From positions 1 to 6,867 of the forward strand of contig JAUYPG010000043.1 in the NCBI GenBank assembly GCA_030695805.1: a DNA stretch of 6,867 bases, in the 5' to 3' direction. Position 1 is the first letter of the stretch, and the number at the start of each line of letters is the position of its first letter. The notes under the pieces were generated by a model. The model had not been told where the DNA came from, did no database searches, and was given only the letters and a program-made list of their open reading frames with translations. Source of the DNA: Nanobdellota archaeon. GTDB taxonomy: Bacteria > Patescibacteriota > Minisyncoccia > UBA6257 > GWB1-50-10. The position numbers and the translations under genes were made by a program. This document shows, piece by piece, positions 1 through 5,148 of the stretch.

Positions 1-696
1 GTGAAGTTTGCTCCGAAGACCCGAAAAGAAACGCCTGAACATGTCGAATGGCCCGGGAAGAAGACGCGAAGAGTCAAGTCCCAGGGCACAGACCTTTCCC
101 GAAGAAGAAAGGGCCTCCCCCAGGGCCCGGACCGCATCTGGGGAAAACGGATACGAAACCGGGTCGCTCCAATCAAGAGAGACCCCGAGCGCTCCTTCCT
201 CGAGAACTCTTATAACGCGCTCCCGCATTTCTCTTTGGGAAACAAACGGGGAATAAAGATTGCGATATCCCGCCATAGCGCCCACGTGCAGTGAGAGCCG
301 CCCCTTGCGGAGGACGCTCAAAAAATCCGCGAACGATTTCCAATCCGCGTTTCCCGCGAATGACTCCGAAGAATGAAAAAACGTCCGGAAAAGATCCGGG
401 CGGAAAGGCGCGAGAGAAACGCCCGACCCGCCCGCGATAACCGTGGTAATCCCGCGCCGGAGAAATTCTTTTTGTATATCATGCGAAAAAAGTCCGCCAT
501 ACCGGTCAATGTCCGATCCCGTGTCTATGAGGCCGGGAATAACGACGCACCCGTCCGCGTGAACGACCCGGTCCGCCCGCGCGCGAGGCCGAGGACCGAC
601 CGCGCGGATTTTATCCTTTTCGAAAAACACATCGGCCCGCCGCGGCTCGCGCGACACGCCATCATACACAAGCCCGTTTTTAATAAGTGTGGTCAT
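1..696 (-). CDS. D-aminoacylase-like amidohydrolase (N-terminal 232 residues; runs off the left edge)
   Basis: An open frame runs without a stop from the ATG at 696-694 to the window edge. The N-terminus has the beta-sandwich signature of N-acyl-D-amino-acid deacylases and related amidohydrolases: IKNGLVYDG at 5-13, ADVFFEKDKIRAVG at 21-34, and ADGCVVIPGLID at 47-58. It continues with GITTVIAGGSGVSLAP (82-97) and EEGALGVSLDW (166-176), which match the family's GVTTV..G.CG.S.AP and GA.GLS.GL blocks. In the family the segment after PG.ID normally carries the metal-binding HxH. Here it reads DTGSDID (58-64), with Gly60 and Asp62 in the two His positions, so canonical first-metal ligands are absent. 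The substrate is therefore uncertain. A role in D-amino-acid or cell-wall peptide turnover is suggested only by the neighbouring mraY and carboxypeptidase. No SD precedes the ATG; an extended -10 lies 8 nt upstream. Confidence 0.78.
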   Translation of the reverse strand, partial: MTTLIKNGLVYDGVSREPRRADVFFEKDKIRAVGPRPRARADRVVHADGCVVIPGLIDTGSDIDRYGGLFSHDIQKEFLRRGITTVIAGGSGVSLAPFRPDLFRTFFHSSESFAGNADWKSFADFLSVLRKGRLSLHVGAMAGYRNLYSPFVSQREMRERVIRVLEEGALGVSLDWSDPVSYPFSPDAVRALGEALSSSGKVCALGLDSSRLLPGPFDMFRRFFSGLRSKLH

Positions 697-704
697 GTAT
701 TCTT

Positions 705-713
705 ATTTTACCA
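705..713 (-). promoter_or_regulatory. Extended -10 promoter of the amidohydrolase, probably leaderless
   Basis: On the minus strand TGG-TAAAAT (713-705) matches an extended -10 (TGn followed by 5 of 6 bases of TATAAT). Only 8 nt separate it from the ATG at 696, so transcription would start at or next to the start codon. There is no SD. The -35 position is just a T-rich tract, as is tolerated with an extended -10. It is read from sequence only. Confidence 0.45.
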
Positions 714-720
714 CAACCAC

Positions 721-756
721 AAAAAAACAAAAAAATCAGCATAATTCCGCGTATGC
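721..756 (-). terminator. Weak intrinsic terminator after mraY
   Basis: Reading the minus strand downstream of mraY, GCATA (756-752) and TATGC (743-739) form a 5-bp stem with an 8-nt loop. A long U-rich run follows (735-721, interrupted once). The stem is short and AT-rich, so the call rests mainly on the U tract and position. The tract directly abuts the amidohydrolase promoter. Confidence 0.4.
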
Positions 757-801
757 AATATATTGACTTACGAAGTCGATATATTTGCCGTTGATCTGCG
801 T

Positions 802-1848
802 CTAGGCGAAACGGGCGAAAAAGAAAAACACGAGTCCGAAAACAACCATAACCGCGGAAATAATCCAAAATCGCATGGTAACCTGGCTCTCCGGCCAGCC
901 AAGGGCCTGAAAATGATGATGAATCGGCGCGGAACGGAATACTTTTCGCTTCAAAAATTTTTTGCTAAAAACCTGAATGATAACGGAAAGGGACTCGAGA
1001 ACAAGCACAAATCCAAAAAAAGGAAGAAAGAGAGCGGTATTGGTCTGCATAGCCATAACCCCGAGGGTGATGCCGAGCGACATGGAGCCGGTGTCTCCCA
1101 TAAAAAAACGCGCGGGATAGATATTGAACCACAAAAACGCGAGGAGGGCTCCCAGAATCACCGCGTTCATAACCGCGAGATCATATCGCTGAAGCAGAAA
1201 AGAGACGACGACAAGAGCGCCGAAGGCGAAAAAAAGAATTCCCGCGGCAAGGCCGTCGAGGCCGTCCGCCTCATTTGTGGAAAAAGCGCTCGCCACAAGC
1301 ACAAATACGAAGACAAGCATGTACCAGGGACCGAGAGGAAAGAGGCCAACAAAAGGAATATAGAGTACGTCCCATTGAAGACGAAAATAAAACCAGAGAG
1401 CCCCGAGAAAGGCGATGAGCGTATAAAGGCCAAGACGCTGAAGCACGCTAAGGCCACCCCCCTTCCCGCCCTTTCCTTTCACTCCCATCAAATCGTCGAA
1501 CATCCCAAGAAGGGCGGAGAGAAGCATGGCCGCGAGAGGAAGATAGGTCTCCGCCCGGTTCACGAAATTAAAATAGCCGGCAAAACCGTTCAAGACCCCT
1601 TGGAAGACGAAAAATATTCCGGCAAGAAGAAACACCGTAAGCCACACGATGATCCCGGCCATAGTAACGGTGCCGGACTTTTCTTTGTGCAGTTCATAAA
1701 AAACAGGCGCCTCGGATTTTGAACGGATATTTTTTTTGCGGATATCGAACTTCCGTAAAAAATGCGTAATGAGAGGCGTGAGAAGAAGGGCCGTAAGAAA
1801 CGACACCGCGAACATAATGAGAATCCGTACTGCTTCAAATATTTCCAT
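802..1848 (-). CDS. mraY: Phospho-N-acetylmuramoyl-pentapeptide transferase (MraY)
   Basis: MraY is an integral membrane enzyme that transfers phospho-MurNAc-pentapeptide from UDP to undecaprenyl phosphate, making lipid I. The 348 residues are close to the usual 360, with about ten hydrophobic segments. The diagnostic motifs are all present: DD at 118-119 (MFDDLMG), NEADGLDGLA at 192-201, PARFFMGDTGS at 245-255 with Asp252, and APIHHHFQALGW at 307-318 with the triple His 310-312. These hold the Mg2+ and nucleotide-binding residues, so activity is expected. The N-terminal loop reads GTVTMAG (59-65) instead of the commoner GTPTMGG. The ATG at 1848 has no SD; the upstream bases are spacer heptad repeat. 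The stop is TAG. It lies downstream of the carboxypeptidase on the same strand, 146 bp away, and is followed by a weak terminator. Confidence 0.97.
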   Translation of the reverse strand: MEIFEAVRILIMFAVSFLTALLLTPLITHFLRKFDIRKKNIRSKSEAPVFYELHKEKSGTVTMAGIIVWLTVFLLAGIFFVFQGVLNGFAGYFNFVNRAETYLPLAAMLLSALLGMFDDLMGVKGKGGKGGGLSVLQRLGLYTLIAFLGALWFYFRLQWDVLYIPFVGLFPLGPWYMLVFVFVLVASAFSTNEADGLDGLAAGILFFAFGALVVVSFLLQRYDLAVMNAVILGALLAFLWFNIYPARFFMGDTGSMSLGITLGVMAMQTNTALFLPFFGFVLVLESLSVIIQVFSKKFLKRKVFRSAPIHHHFQALGWPESQVTMRFWIISAVMVVFGLVFFFFARFA

Positions 1849-1856
1849 ATTACTAA

Positions 1857-2003
1857 AATTTCTAATTACTAATTTCTAATTACTAATGAAATCCCAATGA
1901 CAAAATTATCCAATGACCAAATATCAGCTTCTATTCCACATAAGCATTTGAGTATTAGTACTTGGACTATTAATTAGATATTAGAAATTAGTAATTAGAA
2001 ATT
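1857..2003. repeat. Heptad repeat spacer with 24-bp perfect inverted arms
   Basis: The left arm (1857-1880) and right arm (1980-2003) are exact reverse complements, separated by 99 bp. Each is made of 7-bp units: TTTCTAA alternating with TTACTAA on the left (four units at 1859-1886), and TTAGAAA / TTAGTAA on the right. The right arm encodes the last two residues and stop of the carboxypeptidase. The interior holds a second small direct repeat, CCAATGAC at 1894-1901 and 1910-1917. No ORF or transposase is present. It could be a non-autonomous element or simply expanded microsatellite. Confidence 0.75.
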
Positions 2004-2951
2004 GTAGGCCTTCCCTATCCACTCCAAAAGCCGCTTCGTCTCGGCCGCCCGATTCTCCGAGCCCAGTATGATAAAAGCGAGCCGATAGTTCCCGAGCGAA
2101 AATACGGAGACGAAGTTCTCGCGGGCACGCGGAGAAGTTCCGGTCTTGCCTCCCAAAAAGTTCTCCTCCCCGGAAAAAGAATTGATGTTATACACAAGAC
2201 GGCTCCCGATATCATTTGTCGGCTGGACCAAAAAACTTGGAATCCTGGTCCACTGAAAAATTTCAGGATGGTTCAGGAGAATATACTTCATAAGCCGAAG
2301 CATATCACTCGCGGTCGTCACGTCGAGATCGGAGAGGCCGGAGGCGTCGTAAAAGACGGAACTTGTCATCTGAAGCTCTCTCGCCTTCCGGTTCATGTGA
2401 CGAATGAACTCATCCCTTCCCCCCAGATAATCCTCAAACGCGGTTGCCGCGTCGTTTGAAGAGGAAAGAAGCATGATTTTCAAAAGATCCTGCGCGGAAT
2501 AGATCTCGCCGTCCCGAAGGTCTCCCGAGAGGCCTTCCGTCGCGACCGCGCGCTCCGTGATCGTAATTTTTTTATTCGCGCCGATCTCTTCAAGTACGAC
2601 GATCGCCGTGAGAAGCTTGGTAAGCGAAGCCGCGGGCCAGAGGGCGTAGGTCTCGCGGTGGAAAAAGGGATATGAATCATCAAGCGACTGGATGAGGACC
2701 GAACGGGCCGAAATCTCCGGATCGAGAATCTCCCAATTTCTCGCGGGCGCCCGCCGAACTTCGTACGATTCCCGAAGCGAGGCGAGACCCTGGGACATGG
2801 AGTCCAAAGAAACAGACGCGTCCCGGGCTGCAACACGCGAGCCGCCCTCCTCCGCGGCAACGGAATCATAGTTCCTGCGTTCCACGCGCGTCAAACTAAT
2901 CGAAATAAGGATGATCGCCGTAAGTCCTAATGCCTGCCATTTGATATCCAT
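1995..2951 (-). CDS. D-alanyl-D-alanine carboxypeptidase, peptidase S11 (DacA/PBP5-like)
   Basis: This serine DD-carboxypeptidase removes the terminal D-Ala from peptidoglycan stem peptides on the outer side of the membrane. All three penicillin-binding motifs are present in order: SLTK (109-112, nucleophile Ser109), SSN (164-166) and KTG (269-271, in GGKTGTSPRARENF). A single hydrophobic stretch at about 7-20 looks like an uncleaved signal anchor. It is followed by a low-complexity linker (about 25-75) before the catalytic domain. At 318 residues the protein lacks the extra C-terminal beta domain and amphipathic anchor of E. coli DacA, so N-terminal anchoring is more likely. No SD precedes the ATG. 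The final codons AAT TTC TAA lie inside the inverted heptad repeat, so the exact C-terminus is set by the repeat. Confidence 0.93.
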   Translation of the reverse strand: MDIKWQALGLTAIILISISLTRVERRNYDSVAAEEGGSRVAARDASVSLDSMSQGLASLRESYEVRRAPARNWEILDPEISARSVLIQSLDDSYPFFHRETYALWPAASLTKLLTAIVVLEEIGANKKITITERAVATEGLSGDLRDGEIYSAQDLLKIMLLSSSNDAATAFEDYLGGRDEFIRHMNRKARELQMTSSVFYDASGLSDLDVTTASDMLRLMKYILLNHPEIFQWTRIPSFLVQPTNDIGSRLVYNINSFSGEENFLGGKTGTSPRARENFVSVFSLGNYRLAFIILGSENRAAETKRLLEWIGKAYNF

Positions 2952-2958
2952 GACTTAA

Positions 2959-3033
2959 ATATCTAATTTCTAATATCTAATTTCTAATGCAACAAACGCA
3001 AGGTTAGAAATTAGTAATTAGTCATTAGAAATT
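2959..3033. repeat. Heptad repeat spacer between carboxypeptidase and scpB
   Basis: A 14-bp unit ATATCTAATTTCTA is repeated twice without a gap (2959-2972, 2973-2986). After a short non-repeat loop, TTAGNNA heptads follow from 3004 to about 3033. TAATTTCTAA (2978-2987) and TTAGAAATTA (3004-3013) are exact inverted repeats. The TTAGTCA unit encodes the end and stop of scpB. Confidence 0.7.
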
Positions 3034-3581
3034 ATTTGACTCTGTTCTCTCAATCTTTCCAAAACACTCTTATATTTCGCGTATTCCGGAAGTCCTTCAG
3101 CGCTCCCGATCCCCATGTGTTTCAAAAATTCAAAGCTCGCGGAATACTGAAACGCCCCGCGCTTCCCTCCTGTGACGCGATTCACAAGTCCCCGCAAGAT
3201 AAGCCCTCGAAGAGTAAAAGAAGAATTCACTCCGCGGATATAATCAATTTCCGGGCGTGTTAGGGGGCCGAGATACGCGACAACGGAAAGCGCCTGAAGA
3301 GCGGCGGGCGTAAGCTCCTCTTTTAATTCTTCCTCCTGAAGCTTCCTGAATAAATCCCCATGTTTAGGGCTCGTCACAAGCTGAACCTCAAAATCAGAAA
3401 GAAGAAGTTCAAGCCCTCCTTCCTCGCGGCTCGAAAGGATATTTTGATACTCCAGAAGAAGAGGCCTCACCTCCTTTTTCGAAATGTCCAAAAACTTGGC
3501 GATATCCTCATGGGAAATCGGATCTCCGTGATAAAAAAGAAGTGCTTCCAATTCCGCTACCTTACTGCCGTCATGAATCAT
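3018..3581 (-). CDS. scpB: Segregation and condensation protein B
   Basis: ScpB is the dimeric winged-helix kleisin partner that joins ScpA and the SMC ATPase in the bacterial condensin complex, acting on the nucleoid. The first winged helix begins at VAELEALLFYHGDPISHEDIA (8-28), the usual ScpB opening. The second is marked by ELTPAALQALSVVAYLGPLT (89-108), followed by RPEIDYIRGVNS (109-120) and the LRGLILRGLVNR helix (124-135). The length of 187 residues is normal. The start at 3581 lacks an SD. The last codons AAT GAC TAA fall inside heptad repeat, so the C-terminal tail ISND is repeat-derived. It lies 109 bp downstream of scpA, whereas these two genes often touch or overlap in other bacteria; here a repeat block separates them. 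Confidence 0.95.
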   Translation of the reverse strand: MIHDGSKVAELEALLFYHGDPISHEDIAKFLDISKKEVRPLLLEYQNILSSREEGGLELLLSDFEVQLVTSPKHGDLFRKLQEEELKEELTPAALQALSVVAYLGPLTRPEIDYIRGVNSSFTLRGLILRGLVNRVTGGKRGAFQYSASFEFLKHMGIGSAEGLPEYAKYKSVLERLREQSQIISND

Positions 3582-3628
3582 AAGTCATTAGTTATTGTAT
3601 TAGCTTTGCCCCGAAACCTCAAATACAA

Positions 3629-3700
3629 TTCTACTTTCTACTCTCCCCACCCGACTTCGCCAAGACGAAGTCATGGCGGGCGGGTATTTTCTACTTTCTA
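3629..3700. repeat. GC-rich hairpin flanked by 12-bp direct repeats
   Basis: TTCTACTTTCTA occurs at 3629-3640 and again at 3689-3700. Between the copies is a GC-rich inverted repeat: inner stem GACTTCG (3653-3659) with CGAAGTC (3666-3672), outer stem ACCCG (3649-3653) with CGGGT (3681-3685). CGCCA and TGGCG offer an alternative stem. The surrounding spacer is AT-rich. This is the arrangement expected of a small palindromic element with a target-site duplication, though the flanks themselves are heptad-type (TTCTACT). The right copy supplies the scpA stop. Confidence 0.6.
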
Positions 3701-4431
3701 ATGTATATTCTCCCAAACTCCCCTTCTTGCTCCACCCAAATACAATGCTCTCGCACAAGATGAAGCACGGCAAGAAAAAGGGCCACAACCTCGGCACGGG
3801 GCTTGCCTCCGTCCAAATGCCCCAGGTCCATGGGATGCTCGCTCATGCGCTCCAAGAGGCGATGAATTGTGTCCTGGAGCTTTATCATGGTATTCTCGAT
3901 CTTCTCTGTAGGCAGAAGAAAACGCTGGAGTTCTCCTAATACCTTTCCCATCTCTCGCTCCAGATCAAAAAGTTTTAACGCGTGCGGAGGAGAAAACACA
4001 ATCTGTCTCGTCGCCAAAAACTCACGCGACATCATGCGCGGAAACACATTCCATCCCTTCGCGATATGCTCTTTCGCGCCCTTCAATTCTTCATAAAGTT
4101 TCAGGCGGAACTCCAAGTCGCGGATATCCCCCTCCTCCTCTTCATCAAGATCCAAATTCGGCAAAAGCACCCGCGACTTAATAAGTAGAAGACGCGAAGC
4201 GACCACAAGAAAATCCGCGATAATGGATTTCAGGTCCTCCTCGCCTTTTATTCCCTGATCTTGCCCGTCCCGTATCCCCTGAGCCTGTCGAAGGGATTCC
4301 ATATACTTCAAAAAATCGCCTGTTACCCGCGCCAAAGAAACCATCGTAATCTCGAGCTTCTTTTCCTCCACGAGTTCCAAAAGTTTCTCGAGCGGACCCT
4401 TATACGCCTCTGTATCTATAGAGAAAGACAT
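3691..4431 (-). CDS. scpA: Segregation and condensation protein A (kleisin), with repeat-derived insertion
   Basis: ScpA is the kleisin that bridges SMC heads and binds ScpB. The N-terminal domain is clear: YKGPLEKLLELVEEKKLEIT (10-29) and IADFLVVASRLLLIKSRVLLP (71-91). The C-terminal winged helix that contacts the SMC head is AEVVALFLAVLHLVREH (213-229), followed by a Gln-rich strand and FGRIYI. The length of 246 is normal overall. Between YMES and LKSIIADFL there is an unusual segment at about 46-63 that begins SLRQAQG. Its DNA is the scattered CCCTGAGC-type repeat (4277-4295). Most relatives have only a short link there. No SD precedes the ATG at 4431. The last codons (ATT AGA AAG TAG) are part of the TTCTACT repeat. 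Confidence 0.94.
   Translation of the reverse strand: MSFSIDTEAYKGPLEKLLELVEEKKLEITMVSLARVTGDFLKYMESLRQAQGIRDGQDQGIKGEEDLKSIIADFLVVASRLLLIKSRVLLPNLDLDEEEEGDIRDLEFRLKLYEELKGAKEHIAKGWNVFPRMMSREFLATRQIVFSPPHALKLFDLEREMGKVLGELQRFLLPTEKIENTMIKLQDTIHRLLERMSEHPMDLGHLDGGKPRAEVVALFLAVLHLVREHCIWVEQEGEFGRIYIRK
4277..4295. repeat. CCCTGAGC-type scattered repeat, copy 1, inside scpA
   Basis: CCCTGAGCCTGTCGAAGGG differs at one base from the copy at 4693-4711. It lies in the scpA coding sequence and is read as SLRQAQG on the minus strand. I recognise this sequence as a short repeat scattered through many bacterial genomes. Confidence 0.85.
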
Positions 4432-4459
4432 TGAAGAAATGATATACTAATTTTAATAA

Positions 4460-4555
4460 ATCCGAAATCCGAATATCGAAATCCGAAATGTTTGGAATTT
4501 TGATCATTCGAATTTGGAATTTGTTTCGAATTTCATGCTTCGTGCTTCGAATTTC
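4460..4555. repeat. ATCCGAA and TGCTTCG heptad repeats between scpA and doxX
   Basis: Four 7-bp units of ATCCGAA type (third unit TATCGAA) run from 4460 to 4487. Further on, TTCGAATTTC occurs at 4525-4534 and 4546-4555, enclosing two tandem TGCTTCG units (4536-4549). The second block overlaps the start of doxX. The spacer must also hold the divergent promoters of scpA and doxX, but I could not identify either with confidence. Confidence 0.7.
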
Positions 4556-4945
4556 AAAAAACACATAACCCCCGAGCTTGCTCTCCGGATCGGCCTTGGC
4601 GGAGTGTTTCTCTATGCAGGAATAAATTCCCTTCTGAACCCCACGGCATGGATCGGATTCATACCACAGTGGATAAACAATATCCCATTATTCCCTGAGC
4701 TTGTCGAAGGGATACAATTTCGTGAAATAGTTCTGATGCTCCACGGAGCATTCGAAATCGTCCTTGCGCTCGCCCTGCTTCTCGGATTCTGGAAACGCCT
4801 CGCCTCCCTCCTCGCCTTTCTCTCCATAGCGGGAATGTTAATCTTCTACGGGGTGGATGACGTCTCCTTCCGCGACTTCGGCCTCCTTGCTATGGCCTAC
4901 GCCCTCCTCCTCTTAACAAAAGTGCATATTGACAAAAAAAATTGA
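4514..4945 (+). CDS. DoxX-like small membrane protein
   Basis: The protein is a four-helix integral membrane protein of the DoxX type. Helices lie at about 23-42, 72-92, 97-114 and 121-136. The family pattern LRIGLGGVFLYAGINSLLNP at 24-43 and RDFGLLAMAYALLLL at 120-134 is typical. Function in this family is poorly defined; quinone or redox-linked roles are known for only some members. The longest frame opens with TTG at 4514, but ATG at 4535 (giving 136 residues) is equally possible; both lie inside heptad repeat and neither has an SD. Residues 61-66 (PELVEG) are encoded by a scattered repeat and probably extend a loop between helices 1 and 2. The gene ends TGA immediately followed by TAA, and its end overlaps the -35 box of the tyrA leader promoter. 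Confidence 0.75.
   Translation: MEFVSNFMLRASNFKKHITPELALRIGLGGVFLYAGINSLLNPTAWIGFIPQWINNIPLFPELVEGIQFREIVLMLHGAFEIVLALALLLGFWKRLASLLAFLSIAGMLIFYGVDDVSFRDFGLLAMAYALLLLTKVHIDKKN
4693..4711. repeat. CCCTGAGC-type scattered repeat, copy 2, inside doxX
   Basis: CCCTGAGCTTGTCGAAGGG matches the scpA copy at 18 of 19 positions and lies in the same orientation relative to the window. In doxX it is read in a different frame and strand sense, giving PELVEG. One more base on each side (T and A) extends the short inverted ends TCCC and GGGA. Confidence 0.85.
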
Positions 4946-4956
4946 TAAGATATACT
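4929..4956 (+). promoter_or_regulatory. Promoter of the tyrA leader (TTGACA-16-TATACT)
   Basis: A perfect -35 (TTGACA, 4929-4934) and a 5-of-6 -10 (TATACT, 4951-4956) are separated by 16 bp. The expected start, 6-9 nt after the -10, is at about 4963-4966, on or just before the ATG of the first leader peptide. The transcript would therefore be leaderless. The -35 lies in the last codons of doxX. Confidence 0.75.
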
Positions 4957-4965
4957 TACTATACA

Positions 4966-5022
4966 ATGATAAAACAAGCAGTCAAAACCTATTACGCCTA
5001 CAACAAGCCCCAAAGGAGCTAG
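4966..5022 (+). CDS. Tyrosine-rich leader peptide 1
   Basis: The 18-codon ORF encodes MIKQAVKTYYAYNKPQRS and ends in TAG. Codons 9-12 are TAT TAC GCC TAC, three Tyr codons in four (4990-5001). The ATG sits at the predicted transcription start, so translation would be leaderless, as no SD exists. The last Tyr codon is six codons before the stop, the same distance as in leader peptide 2. The 3' half (AAGGAGC, 5013-5019) is also the antiterminator strand. Its placement upstream of a prephenate dehydrogenase gene, between a strong promoter and an intrinsic terminator, marks it as a sensor of charged tRNA-Tyr. Translation is inferred, not shown. Confidence 0.85.
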   Translation: MIKQAVKTYYAYNKPQRS

Positions 5023-5063
5023 TTTTAGGTATCCACGAAATTATCTACCGAAACCGGCTCCTT
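4997..5063 (+). promoter_or_regulatory. Attenuator 1: protector and antiterminator pairings
   Basis: Protector: CCTA (4997-5000) with TAGG (5026-5029), and AAC (5002-5004) with GTT (5022-5024), around an inner stem AGCxCC (5006-5011) with GGxGCT (5015-5020). Antiterminator: AAGGAGC (5013-5019) pairs perfectly with GCTCCTT (5057-5063). It extends through a U.G pair (5020.5056), one mismatch, and GTTT (5022-5025) with AAAC (5051-5054). The protector overlaps the Tyr codons. The antiterminator consumes the 5' arm of the terminator at 5055. A ribosome stalled on Tyr codons would favour the antiterminator; a ribosome reaching the TAG would cover that strand and favour termination. Confidence 0.7.
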
Positions 5064-5075
5064 GAGCCGATTTTT
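5055..5075 (+). terminator. Attenuator 1 intrinsic terminator
   Basis: CGGCTC (5055-5060) and GAGCCG (5064-5069) form a 6-bp GC-rich stem with a CTT loop, followed by ATTTTT (5070-5075). It lies 32 nt after the stop of leader peptide 1 and upstream of every full-length gene on this transcript, as expected of an attenuator rather than an end-of-gene terminator. Confidence 0.85.
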
Positions 5076-5088
5076 ATTATAAAAAACC

Positions 5089-5148
5089 ATGAAACATCAA
5101 ACCAAAAACAACTCATATTACTACTACCAAGCCCTCAACGGAGGTTAG
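5089..5148 (+). CDS. Tyrosine-rich leader peptide 2
   Basis: The 19-codon ORF encodes MKHQTKNNSYYYYQALNGG and ends in TAG. Codons 10-13 are TAT TAC TAC TAC (5116-5127), four consecutive Tyr codons, followed by six codons and the stop exactly as in leader 1. It starts 13 nt after the U tract of terminator 1. There is no SD; the upstream TATTATAAAAAACC is A/T-rich and unstructured. It is translated only if terminator 1 is read through, unless the TATTAT acts as its own -10. DNA identity to leader 1 around TATTAC...CAAGCCC and GGAG..TAGTTTT indicates tandem duplication of the module. Confidence 0.85.
   Translation: MKHQTKNNSYYYYQALNGG

Noticed and set aside
373..744. Plus-strand ORF of 123 codons
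   Set aside because: It is antisense to the amidohydrolase, whose minus-strand frame is open for 232 codons with recognisable motifs and continues past the window edge.
763..1722. Long plus-strand ORF of 319 codons
   Set aside because: It is the antisense shadow of mraY. Its translation is Lys/His/Glu-rich low complexity with no family pattern, while mraY in the opposite sense carries every catalytic motif.
1857..3033. CRISPR-like arrays in the repeat spacers
   Set aside because: Units are 7-14 bp tandem microsatellites without unique spacers of regular length, and no cas genes are present.
4514..4945. Recoded UGA (Gly) as in Gracilibacteria
   Set aside because: doxX ends at TGA followed at once by TAA, and no gene here contains an in-frame TGA, so the standard bacterial code is sufficient.
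5062..5088. Separate promoter for leader peptide 2 (TTGAGC with TATTAT)
   Set aside because: The TTGAGC is part of the terminator 1 hairpin and lies only 7 bp from TATTAT. The TATTAT could be a -10 but no suitable -35 accompanies it.
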